Source: Chromobotia macracanthus (lineage: Eukaryota > Chordata > Actinopteri > Cypriniformes > Botiidae). Taken from it: a stretch of DNA of 64,000 nucleotides. The DNA lies in the NCBI GenBank assembly GCA_036877525.1, contig JAZGTH010000063.1, positions 1,136,001 to 1,200,000 of the forward strand, given 5' to 3'. Both the position numbers and the translations under genes were made by a program. Below the pieces are notes generated by a model that was not told where the DNA came from, made no database searches, and was given only the letters and a program-made list of their open reading frames with translations. Of this stretch, positions 1 through 10,370 are shown piece after piece; within the stretch, counting starts at the first letter, position 1; the number at the start of each line of letters is the position of its first letter.

Positions 1-924
1 GGAAAAGCATAAGTCTGTATGTTATTTATATTTAATATTCTGAGCAATATTAAAAACTACACTCACTGCAGTTACATGAATTTCATTTTATTTTAGTTTA
101 TAACTGTCTTGTTTTTACTCTGTGTGCTGAGACTGTCACCGCATCTGAAGGATCTTTGTTCCACTTTTTGCTTCAGGTACAATTACGATGAAAATATGTG
201 TATTAACACACTGTAACTTGTAGGACTGACTCAGCAAACAACCCCCAGCACAAATCAAGGTAAACGGTTTTGTTAAACTGCAAAGCCGACTTGATCAGGT
301 GTTAGATTTCCACCATCCTCAGTCCACCCTGTCCAAACCATGTCTAGCTCCCAATACAGTCCCTCCACTGTTACATTACATTACATTTACATTTAAAGCA
401 TTTGTGCTGGACGCTTTTATCCAAGCAACTTACAGTACATTCAAGTTACATGTTTTCTTCATACATGTGCTTCCTGGCACTGTTGGCCCTGCAGTAGGAA
501 CATCTGGACATGGAGGTGCAGAAAGCAGCCTAGAAATACATCAGCACAGCAGGCTGCTCTCTCCTATTCCCCCTCCCTTTCTCTCATTCCACCTCCCTTG
601 TGTTTAAAATCTGCTGGAGTGGTCAGACATAGAACAACATGTGGAGCAGTCGTTTTCTCTTTTCTGTTTTGTTTTCCCCCTCTCCTTCCAGTGGAGATTC
701 AGGACCGTGATAATCCCTCTCTCTCCTCATTAAAGAGAGCTGAATAAACACAGGGCCTCTTCAGTTGTTCCTGCAAATTTCCTCAGCAGCCGTCAGGAGA
801 GCTTCGAGCGGGCGGCCCTTCACAGACCTGCGGGGCCTCAGGTGGTTCAGGGAGTGCTGGGTCAGGAACATTAGCTGCCACTGAGGGAGTCCAGCCCGGC
901 CCGCTACTCACTTAGCCTGCGGTC

Positions 925-962
<38 letters not shown>

Positions 963-2200
963 AGCGCATGTGTGTTTTCTGACACTGCAGCTACAGACCT
1001 ATTACATGAATAGTTTTTATTTTAGCCATCCTTCTGTATTTTAATCTTTACGAAATGGGGTTGCAAACTGAAATGAGTAAACATTGAGTAAAAAGTTGTA
1101 TATGCTTTTAGGCATCAAAACATAATAATACATGAAGGATGGAAATCTTTTATTTTAGGATCCTTTAGAATAGGAAGAGAAGTCTGTTTGAATAGAAAAT
1201 GTGTGTGTTCATACATATAAATACTTTTGGACAAATTTGTTATTATAAGTGAGCTTATTCTAAAACAAAATGACTTCAGTTATTTGTGATATATAAAGTA
1301 AATGATGTTTCCATTGAGGCTTGTCTAACCAATAAAGTTACACATTTATGTTTGACAACCTTGTTTAATAGACTGCGTTCATATATTAATACATGCGCAT
1401 ATTTATTAATTTTAATTCATATTAAAATGCAGCTTGTTTACTTACACACAGGTTACGTCATCAAACACTGACTGAATGTGAAGGTTGTGACGTTTGTTTG
1501 TAGCGCAGAGAAATCACGCACGTCAGAAATCAGGCGCGTCACGCTGTCACGGTGGATTGTGGGATTGACACGACGCTCTGGGCGTGTTGAGCTGCACAGG
1601 GCGGTGAGACTCGAACCTGTAAGTCTCAGATGATGGAGGACACATGCAGTTACAATGCGGCTGACGCACACAAGTGATCACTGATTCAACCTTATCACAC
1701 ACGAAACAACTGTGATGAGGTGCAACCCCAACAACAACACCCACATAAACGCAAGCAGATGTGCATTTCATGCACATTAGCCACCAGTTTTCTAAAACAA
1801 ACAAAACTGACAGATTGTGTTGGATTGCACCATGTTTCACATTAACACTAGCATTGTGCTGTTTGTACACTAGAAGTTGCATACATTAATTTTCACTTGT
1901 GAGTAGTACACGAGTTCATTGCATACGGCAGTTTGGGAAACATTGAGTTAGATGATGGCAAAAGTAATCAAAATCTAAAAATATCCCAAGTACACAAATA
2001 CATATCCATTATTAGCCAATAAATATCCAATATCATCCAATATCAATATGCTGTGCATGTCTAGTGTGTGATGTCATCGCTGGTTTCAGGAAGGAATACT
2101 TCAGAGTTTTAATAACACACTCACTCAGTACAGCAGCACACACACTAATAAGGTTTCTTCAGTGGGCACTGACTCTAAATGAGTAGTAATACACCAGACA
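1..2200. other. Gene-free stretch with one CpG-rich patch
   Basis: I see no gene here. Apart from the SINE remnant near 371-490, the stretch holds a GA microsatellite at about 929-959 and a CpG-dense patch at about 1450-1680. The patch has more than ten CpG in roughly 200 bp, against almost none in the flanks. It includes a CRE-like TTACGTCA at 1453-1460 and, on the minus strand, GGTTCGAGTC (about 1608-1617), which resembles a tRNA B box. No T-stem can be folded around it, so I do not call a tRNA. Confidence 0.5.
371..490 (-). mobile_element. Old tRNA-derived SINE remnant, 3' part
   Basis: Read on the minus strand, this stretch carries the 3' half of the same SINE seen intact at 53.54 kb. 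It has a CCAGGAA...ACAT segment, then CTTGAATGTACTGTAAGTTGC, then GGATAAAAGCGT, and finally an AAATGTAAATGTAATG tail. The GGATAAAAGCGTCT-type tail is the LINE2-derived end shared by several teleost SINEs, including HAmo-like elements of cyprinids (family knowledge). The tRNA-like head is too decayed to see: the expected B box near 490 is not recognisable. It is an inactive fossil. Confidence 0.65.
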
Positions 2201-2204
2201 CGGG

Positions 2205-2430
2205 CCAATCTTCTCCTCGCTTAAGTTAGAGCCTGTTGCCGGCCTTGTTTTAATTTACAGGCTGTGTAGTGACATTCATTTTCTTCTCTCTTCACTTCCT
2301 GCCCATCAGCTAAGAGGGGCCGTGGTTCACCAGCAGCATTTGTGGAAGAGGCAATTAAACAGCCCGAATAACTTCAGCGGAAAGCGAAACCAAGCCAGTC
2401 CTCTCGTTTAATTGCTTACTCAATAACTCT
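2205..2430. promoter_or_regulatory. Candidate conserved non-coding element
   Basis: This is a high-complexity, repeat-free block with several TTAATT/AATTAA homeodomain-type cores. It includes a perfect 10-bp inverted repeat, GCAATTAAAC at 2351-2360 and GTTTAATTGC at 2406-2415, separated by 45 bp. Texture of this kind is typical of vertebrate developmental enhancers, but conservation cannot be seen from one sequence, so the call is inference. Confidence 0.35.
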
Positions 2431-4636
2431 GTAGGATGAATAAATTGATCAAATTGTGTCCCAAAAGGTAGTGGAGAAAATTGCCCAGAAAAATGCTAAA
2501 AACTTATCTTATTATCTACTCTCAGAGTTTATTGTTTGTAAATAGTGTTCCTTATTTTTCTTTTGCATGAGTCAACAGATATATCCGATATGTCCACTCT
2601 GTGTTTTGTGAATTGTGTCCTGTGTGAGGAAACAATGGCTTTGGCTGATAACTGAACACAAACTGAGTGAGAATAGATCAGAGATGTGACTTCAGTCTCG
2701 TGCACGTTGTGTTGCGTGTGTGGGCGGAGCATGTTGAGACAAATCCAGGTCTTGCAGCATTTTCTGATTTCTTATCATGCTTTCTTGTCTCTTTAAGTTA
2801 AAACATTAGTATTTGCCACTTTATCATACAGATAGCATTTAGCTCAGCAAATATGACTGTAAGCTTGCTGTTTTTGAATTATAGTTCATGTTCTGGTGCG
2901 CGCGCATGTGTGTACTTTGAGGTGATTATGTGTGTGTACAGAGAAAGCCTTGTGGCCATCAGACTCCCATCAGAGCGTTATTATTGGTTGAGCAGAGAGT
3001 TAGTGGCAGAGTCTACCTGCCTAGAATACTAATGAGCACAGCAGGCCTGTGAACAGACAACATTGCATGCATTTAGCATGCACATGTAGTGACTAAACCC
3101 CCTGCATTTACTGCATCTTTAGTGCTGGAGAGGGAACAGACAAGATGGCGGCCACACTGCCATGCTCTTGGCAGTAGATGTCTGCTCTGCACTTCATCAG
3201 GGGCACAGCTACATCATAGCTTACACACACTGAACTAACGCCACACTCTGCAGTGTACACACACCATCAGCCGCTGCACAAGAGCAAATATGGTCTTCTC
3301 CTTCCCCTTTTGGTCTTTTGTTCGAACACACACGTGCAGAGACATAGCGGACTGGTCATTACAGCATACAGAGCAAATACGCGGCTCTGCTGCACTGGGA
3401 AGACAGCTTGTGTATGTCTGACTCCATTTTTACCCTCAGGGTAGCTGCTTTGACATCTTGTTAAGCTACAAGCTACTCAGAATTTTTAGTAATGAAACAG
3501 TCAAGCAAGCCTTTGTTAACTAAAGGAGACAAGAGGAGACAACATTTTAGGAGACAACATTTAAGTGGGTGGAATGTTTTTGTTAATTTTGATAAATTGT
3601 CATTATATTAAAAAAAAACTATATTTTTCTGCTCAGTGTCAGTTTGGTTGACAGCATTAATTTTGAGCCCTTGAACAGCAGTTATTAAATATTTCATGTA
3701 CAATGATGTTCAGAATTAACACAAGTGTTTTTGCATAGATAAGGAGGGCTTTCTGATTAAAAAAAATATATGTTCCTTTAAGAAGGGCTAATGAACACAG
3801 ACATATTGATTAGCACAGTGACATGGCTGAGCTGTAATGAAAGACTGGACAGCAGCTGAAAATGTCAAAGCCAGAAGGTTTCCAGGTCTGGTGATGGAGT
3901 GGGTGGAGAGAGAGGTGAGTTCACAGCTAGGGAGAGGGACGCTGACCCCACGGATGGAGGAGGAGCAAGGGATGTCCAAGAAGAATCGTGAGTGGCGTGA
4001 TGGGTTGAACGTGTCCAACATCCAGCTGGCTCTATAGGACCCAAGGGAGAGCAGGGTCAGGAGTGCCCCCAACCCCCCACACATTACTGCACCATTTCCA
4101 GCCACCTAGCACCTATTTCCTTCAATAAAAACTAATAACCTTCTCTGTCAGGAATCACAGCACCCTTAAGTGTTGGGCTGAAGGGCCCATGCAGGATAGG
4201 TTGTAATTGCAGAACAGGCGTCCACCCTCCAAACCCTTGGACACACACACACACACACACACACAAATCTGGGTTTTACAGTCTGATTCACTTGTGCATG
4301 TGCTCTTTTTCACCCAGCCTATTGGTCCTTATAGCTCTGCTGCTGATTGCATGCACTGCTCGGACTCAGCAATCAGCTGAAGACGGCAGAGCAGCGGCTC
4401 AAGGACGTTTTTAATTGGAAGGATGTTGCGAAACGGGGAACGGCACTTTCTCAAAATTCAAAAGGATAGCTGGCCAGTCTTTAGAACATGGTTCTGTTTT
4501 TTATTTTAAATACACACTATTAGAGAGACATAAAATAACTAATTTTTCTGGCTTTTTGTCAGGCGTTTATGTGAACTTTTAAACTTGGATTTTAAATAAT
4601 GCATTCATGTTACTTTACTTAACGAATGTACTTTTC
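2431..4636. other. Gene-free stretch
   Basis: No gene is recognised. The stretch contains a YY1-type site at 3142-3152, a 66-codon open frame at 3837-4037 that I do not accept as a gene, and a short CA microsatellite at about 4241-4264. The rest is ordinary CpG-poor DNA. Confidence 0.45.
3142..3152 (+). promoter_or_regulatory. YY1-type motif
   Basis: The sequence AAGATGGCGGC is an exact match to the YY1 core (AAnATGGCGGC). In vertebrates this motif is often found just downstream of transcription starts, but there is no CpG island or exon here to support a promoter. The surrounding bases also weakly resemble a CTCF core. Confidence 0.4.
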
Positions 4637-5350
4637 CCACCAGCCCTTTATCACGGACCCTCGTCACGCTCCACTCTGTATCTCCATCTATTCCTCCGTT
4701 TTTTTTCTCGTTTTTAATGGCAGATGAATGAGATAAATGGCTCCTCTCTGTTGCCAACACTTGGGGCCCGGATCAATTGGAGGCCCAGCAGTAATTAACT
4801 CTTTGCTAAACTTACACCATTGATTTCCATTTAATGCTGAGCACCATGCTGTAAATGAAGACCGATACCTGGGCGCAGGGGTGAGGGACACTCCAGGGTG
4901 GCGAGTTGTGAGGAGTTGGGGATCTGATAAATTGGGCCCCCTTTAATTGGGAGTGTAGCAGGCTTAGCGAACCTGTTCAGAGAAAAAGGCTCAGCTGGGG
5001 CCTAATTGGGGTGGCTTGTACGCACCGGAGGGAACCCTGTCATTGTCTTTAGTTTGTTCCTGTATTACTCCACAGGGACCAGACTGCCAGCAAGCATAGG
5101 GGCTGTGGTGATTTCTTATAGTTATGCCGCAATGGTCATGTGACCCGACGGCACAGTGTGTAATCAACAGCCCATCGGCTCTGGGCTTTCCTGCTGTCTT
5201 ATCTCTTCCGATCTGTATATCCATCTTTGTTTAGCGGAGTTGGGCGGGATATTAAATACTGGAGAGTGTTAATGAATAGGATGCTTCTTCTGGCCTTGCT
5301 AAGTTTTTGTATTACAGCAGTATGTCAAAGGCTGTCTTTGTTTGTATTTT
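4637..5350. promoter_or_regulatory. Candidate large conserved non-coding element cluster
   Basis: About 700 bp with no simple repeats and an unusually even base mix. Homeodomain-type cores recur: TCAATTGG near 4774, GTAATTAACT near 4790, CTTTAATTGG near 4941 and CCTAATTGGGG near 5000. A SOX/TCF-like CTTTGTTTAG lies near 5224. Two open frames on the minus strand (4688-4891 and 4991-5224) have no splice sites or domains and are taken as chance. This is among the most enhancer-like parts of the left half; function is inferred from texture only. Confidence 0.4.
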
Positions 5351-8225
5351 CTAATTGAATCTGTACAAACACAATCTCCGTCCGGTCTCTGTGTCTGCAA
5401 GGCAGCGGCCTGCAGCGCTGAAGCAGTACAGATGAAGCTGTCCTAAAAGTTGTTTTACTTGGAGGACGTCAGATCTGATCTCAGCAGCAGGTCTCTGATG
5501 GAAGGCAGAAATTGTGTGGCGTGTCTCCACAGCAGCAGATAGACTCTGGTATTGTTTTCCTCCAATTTCATTTATTTCTGACTTTGATACATTCTTCAGA
5601 AACATTAATGGTTTGGTCTTAGATCAGTTTAGCATCTTGGAGCTGTATATCAGGGAACTAGATCGTATCTGATTGTTTTGTTAGTGTGATCCGCTCTGTT
5701 CTCTGTAACATCATGGTTTGTCTATGGCCTGATGGCTCTTGTCTGAAACAGTTTCTCTGTTGTTCTGAGAGTCTGGTGGGGTGTTCAATGTCTCACTTAA
5801 ACTGCTGTCACTTGCCAGCCAATGAACTTGACTTTAAACTTAGGGAAATCCGATTGGAGTCTAATACACCATAATGGGCTGATCAATACTAATTATGGGG
5901 CCCCATGTCGAACAAAAGATATCAGTCTGGGCTCACATACACTGTGGAGGGTGTGTGTGTAACTGTTTAATGTATATTTCAAGTACTCAGCAGCATTGTG
6001 TTTCAGGTGTGATGCTCTGTTTAATACATGCACATGGTCTGTTCAGAATTGCCCTTTCTGATGACACACACCGATACATGCATATGCACATGTGCATGTG
6101 TGAAAGACGATGTGAGAGGAGGGCAGCATTTCCCTACAAACGATACAGCATCTGTAATATGTAGGCCCCTGAGAGCCATTCTAGAGCTAAAATATTATAA
6201 CAGTCTCATACTGTTTTGAATTTATCAGACACTGATAATTGCTGAATTCAGATTGTTGGTGCAATGAAGCCTGTTAGAGAAATAAAAAACAACCAATCCA
6301 GGAAGATTTAAAAGAAAAGTTAAAAAAGTCAATGGCTCCAAAAACGTATTTGAACGCTTGAGCAGCATTTCACTGCATTCGATTATCACAGTACTCAAGA
6401 CTTATCTTAGCCATTTCTGCAGTTACTTCTGGTTCCAGAGTAATGTTTAGTGGGTTTATGATATCTGTTCTCTACACAGGTGTCCTGTAGCACTGTAACC
6501 GCAGGTGCCATTCATTCCCTTAACATGTTCCACATAAAAAACAGAAAGTGTGTAAATACTTTCACCCCTGAATTCACATTTCTCTTAAAAATACTTTACA
6601 TGATGCTATATAATTTACACTAACAAGTGTCTTTTTTATAGAACGTTTTTCATGAAATGAGAAAATGTCTCACTGGTTTCATTTAATGCTGTGACAGATT
6701 TGTAAATGTGACTTCTTTTTTTGGGTCACTGTATTTACACTAATTCTTGTTTGAACTTGTTTCAGGTGAATCCAGCTGTTGTCCTGAGTCGGTGTCAGGT
6801 TGATTGAGAGCAAGTCTGGAACACGTGTTGCATGGTAAATGAACATTTTCTGCTTCCTATCTCACTGTGTTCCTTAGCTTACAAAAAATATGTTTGTGTG
6901 TACGTGTTTTTGTGCTCTCATGTCATCTAATTGCATTAAGAGAATGACGCACTTTCTTACTCTGCTTAAACTCAATTTAATTGTCAGTGAACGGAGGGCT
7001 AGTGTGAGGACAGGACAAAGTCACATCAGTGGGTCATCGCTCATAAAGCTCCAGTAAATGAGACAGACCATGTCTGAAATGACACAAACTGCCTGTGTGT
7101 GTTTGACACCCCACTGCCACCCACTCGTATTGACGTGACTTTTATAAGGAAGAGATAGCAGTCACAAAGAGTTGCGGGGATAATTTCAGGACAGACAGAC
7201 AGACAGGCAGACAGACAGATTGACAGATGAAGGCAGTTCAGGAGAAGTGCACACGTTTGAGGGGGGTGTGCTGAGCCAGTCTGTTGAGGTTCTTACTGTA
7301 GTGTGAAATTGCAACTTTCTGCACACACCTCACTACAGCTACAAATCAAAAAGAATGACTTACAGTACACACACGTTTGCATAAACAGCACAGAGAGACC
7401 CAGCCCTGGACTGTATGAGATGCAATATTTTCTTGGCTCATTCTATGCTTTGTTCTGAATAATAAAAGTTTTTAAATACAAGATAAATTCTGTAAGAATA
7501 TAAACATAATTTATATTCTCAAATCAAGATTAGGACCAAATGTAAAAGTTTAGAAGTGGGTTTATGAAAATGTCAAATTGAACTACCATTTAACTGAATA
7601 TTTGGGGGTGGGGGGGTGCATTATAGTAAGAGATGTGTTGACAGTAATACACTTAGAATGGAAGTCAAGGGGGAAACCAGTATAATTGCATAATTGTCTA
7701 TGTGTTTCTGTTTATTTTAGCAAACATTTTTTTTTTTGGTCATCGACTGAGACTGTGTCTCAGAGCTGGTGGATAGTGTCATTTATATTTAACCCAATAT
7801 TTCTTTCTGCTGAGACCACAAATCTATCTGTGACTCCTGAAATCCACATGTGCTTTTGACTGCCTGTATGTAACAGCTGCACACTATCATTTATAATCAC
7901 AATAGTCCATGAAAACGGCTTTTGTATTTCATAAAGGATCATTCATACTACAGGTGTGGTGCAAGCATATGGTCAGTAAGGAGCTAGATGTTATATTAGT
8001 TTAGGATCTCTTTTTCCAGATTAAGAGGAGAGCGCGTAGGCATGTTTGGTGTGTGTGAGTTGATATGTGCTCACTGTAAATCCACTGACGTCATGCATTA
8101 TCTTAATGGCATTGTTTCCACAGTATGTCAGATGTGTGTGTTTTCACTCCCCAACATCCCCAATTCTCTCTGTTTTAGTTTTTGCTGTTTTCATTCTTCA
8201 CTCATATTTTTCCCTCTACGCTATC
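5351..8225. other. Gene-free stretch
   Basis: No gene or strong regulatory block is seen. A GACA tetranucleotide run lies at about 7190-7228. Open frames here are short, overlap each other on both strands and show no domain or splice structure. Confidence 0.45.
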
Positions 8226-8338
8226 TTGGACAGCCTCCTTCTCTCATCATTTTAATAGTGGACCTCAGAGCGGTTGCCATGTCAACCAGCCAGCATATTA
8301 CTATGGCAACGAGTTTGTGCAGCGAGCCTGCTGATTAG
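8226..8338. promoter_or_regulatory. Candidate element with RFX X-box
   Basis: GTTGCCATGTCAAC at 8273-8286 matches the 14-bp RFX X-box (GTTGCCATGGYAAC type) with one central mismatch. A second half-site, ATGGCAAC, follows at 8303-8310. The flanks are high-complexity sequence. RFX factors bind such sites at ciliary and neuronal genes; which gene this would serve is unknown. Confidence 0.4.
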
Positions 8339-8549
8339 GGAGAGATGTCTAGTGTAGCCTGGCCAACTGAGAGAGAGAGAGAGACGTGTGTGTGTGTTTT
8401 CTTGAAGTGTGTAGGGCCTTCTATAATTAGAACTGGGTAGACATTTTACCAGCTTGAATAAGATTCTTATAAAGCCACCATCAGATGTGTGTTTCACTGT
8501 TTTATTGCTCCAGCAGGACACATTTAGTTAGTGGTGTTGATCTGGACCA

Positions 8550-8600
8550 CTCAAGTTCATTGTCTGTCTGTCTGTTTGTCTGTCTTTTTGTCTGTCTAAT
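8550..8600 (+). repeat. GTCT tetranucleotide repeat, imperfect
   Basis: Interrupted copies of TGTC/TCTG lie in a T-rich setting. It is a simple repeat with no gene content; the 82-codon open frame across it is repeat-driven. Confidence 0.7.
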
Positions 8601-8974
8601 ACTTTTCTTAACATGTCCTTGTTTCTATCTCTGTGTTTTGCTTCTTTCTCTACATGTTATTTTTTTTTACTTCTTGGTTTGTTATTTGTATATCGCTGGT
8701 ATTGTTGCTCATACATACATTTTTAACACTTAATCCTAAATAGCAACTTTGTGTGTGTCATTTGTGCTGCGAACAGGAGTTCCTTAAATCATGCCACTTG
8801 TTAAGGAGAGATGTGCTGTTTATTTTTCTAAGCCAGTGAACTTATGACTTTCGTCTGACAGATAAAACAAGTTAAAAAATCCCTTAGATTTATTAAAAGG
8901 ATGGAAGCTGTAAGGATCCAAACTGTACCCAGATACCAGAACGTTAATAACACTAGCGAGTGAGCTCATTCAAC

Positions 8975-9035
8975 TTGGACTACTAAGCAACCACTTAACA
9001 AACACTTGGAGATGCCCTAGCAACCTCATAGCAAT
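8975..9035. repeat. Degenerate AGCAACC repeat
   Basis: Scattered copies of AGCAACC or TAGCAA (near 8986, 9019 and 9029) are spaced like the CTAGCAACC-type tandem repeats common in fish genomes. The copies are too few and too diverged to define a unit length with certainty. Confidence 0.3.
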
Positions 9036-9424
9036 ACGCTTAAAACGTAAGTTAAAAGTTACTTAAAAGACTGCTAAGCAGTCTAGCATAGCTGATTTTG
9101 TGTTGTGCATAGCCAATTGCCACTTACATTTTTTTTGAAAGAATACGAAAGCCTAGCATGATTTTTTCTCTTTGGGAATGTAGCTGCAGCCTTGCAAAAA
9201 GCTTTCAAATGAACTGCTAAAATCATATTGTTTGAGACTATAAATGAGCTCTGTGGTTTCTGTGCGGGGAGTCTGTAGATCTGGTTGGTCGCGTCTTTAC
9301 AGGAAGTGGGGGGGGTCATAAGAAGAGCTTCGCCCGCAGCAGGCTTGTTAATGAACGGCAAATGGGGCTGTACAAAGTTGTCTCACCTCTCACACACTTA
9401 CCACCCCCCCAGACCTTCCTGATC

Positions 9425-9870
9425 TACCAGAAAAACTAATTACAAGAACTAATTAGGGAGAGAGAGAGTGACCCATGCAGCTCGTTTAGGACAGTAATTA
9501 CATCTTATTTATTATTCATCTCACAGCCAAATAAGCCTGACATTTCAAAAACAATAAAAGATGGGACGCATTAAACAAAAACCTTACACAGAATGTGTGC
9601 AGAGTAATTGCCCGCTTACAGATGAGAAACAGGGTGTTGTTATTTACATTATTGTGTCGTTCATATCACCCTGATGTCAGTGCTGGAAATGAACACAGGG
9701 AATGAGGTCGCACAGAGCTCACAAATGTGTCTGACCTTCATCACAAGCTGACCATTATTTTTTAGTGCTGGTGCATTTATTAGGGAGCTGATTTTAATGG
9801 GCGTCTTGTTCTCTGTGGTGTCAGGTCTTTACAGAGAGCATCTCATCTGCCTGGCCTCCGTCGTCTGCCT
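9425..9870. promoter_or_regulatory. Candidate conserved non-coding element
   Basis: The block opens with a direct repeat of AACTAATTA at 9434-9442 and 9447-9455, 13 bp apart. It continues with TAAT-rich, repeat-free sequence (GTAATTACATC, TTATTATTCATC, GAGTAATTGCCC) and a GATTTTAATGGGC segment near 9790. Density of homeodomain-type cores and absence of simple repeats suggest an enhancer; unproven. Confidence 0.38.
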
Positions 9871-10164
9871 CTTGAACCGGTCTGAGACGCATTAGTCAGC
9901 CACTTTTTATATATCTGTGTGTGGCCTGTTGCCAGAACAGAATCACTAAATGACTTCGAGTAATGTACAGAAAATGCCATTGTGGGTGATGTGGGATATT
10001 TATCAGATTTTTATAGTCATTTATTACGGTATACTAAACCCCCCCCCAACCCTTCTACCCAGGGTCTGTTGTACCTTGTACCTTATAATGGCATTTCAGT
10101 GTTTAATCTCCCATTTCTCTCTCTCAAACTTCTGTTCTGTCTTACCGTCTCTCATTTCTGCAGT

Positions 10165-10206
10165 CCAACCCCCCCCCCCCATCCCCCCCCCACACACACA
10201 CACCCC
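10165..10206 (+). repeat. Poly-C tract with CA tail
   Basis: Two C runs of about a dozen and nine bases, separated by AT, are followed by a short CA run. A smaller C run lies near 10039-10048. The minus strand is correspondingly G-rich. The 157-codon open frame spanning this tract (9982-10455) is attributed to it. Confidence 0.8.
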
Positions 10207-10207
10207 C

Positions 10208-10370
10208 GAACGCTGCAGCAGCTCATTAGAGCTCTACATGCGTCTGCTGGTCTCATTGGCTGCACTGGAGGTGGAGGAATAGCACATAATTATGAAGTGG
10301 AGATGGCATTACGCTCATCAGGAATTATGGATGAGTCTCTGGGCGCCGGCCCCAGTGTCGACTCAACACA
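10208..10370. promoter_or_regulatory. Candidate conserved non-coding element
   Basis: A sharply bounded high-complexity block follows the C/CA tract. It carries CTCATTAGAGC, CACATAATTATGAAG and GGAATTATGGATGAG, and ends in a CpG-bearing GGGCGCCGGCC near 10340. It looks like a homeodomain-responsive element. Reading it as protein gives no recognisable domain. Confidence 0.4.

Noticed and set aside
1600..1680. Minus-strand tRNA gene
   Set aside because: Only a B-box-like word is present; T-stem and D-arm cannot be folded.
3837..4037. 66-codon plus-strand frame with a protein-like Lys/Glu/Arg-rich product
   Set aside because: It lacks promoter or splice context and the opposite strand is open over 105 codons. 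An internal GAG|GTGAGT at about 3915 is not supported by an acceptor. It could be rescued by protein homology.
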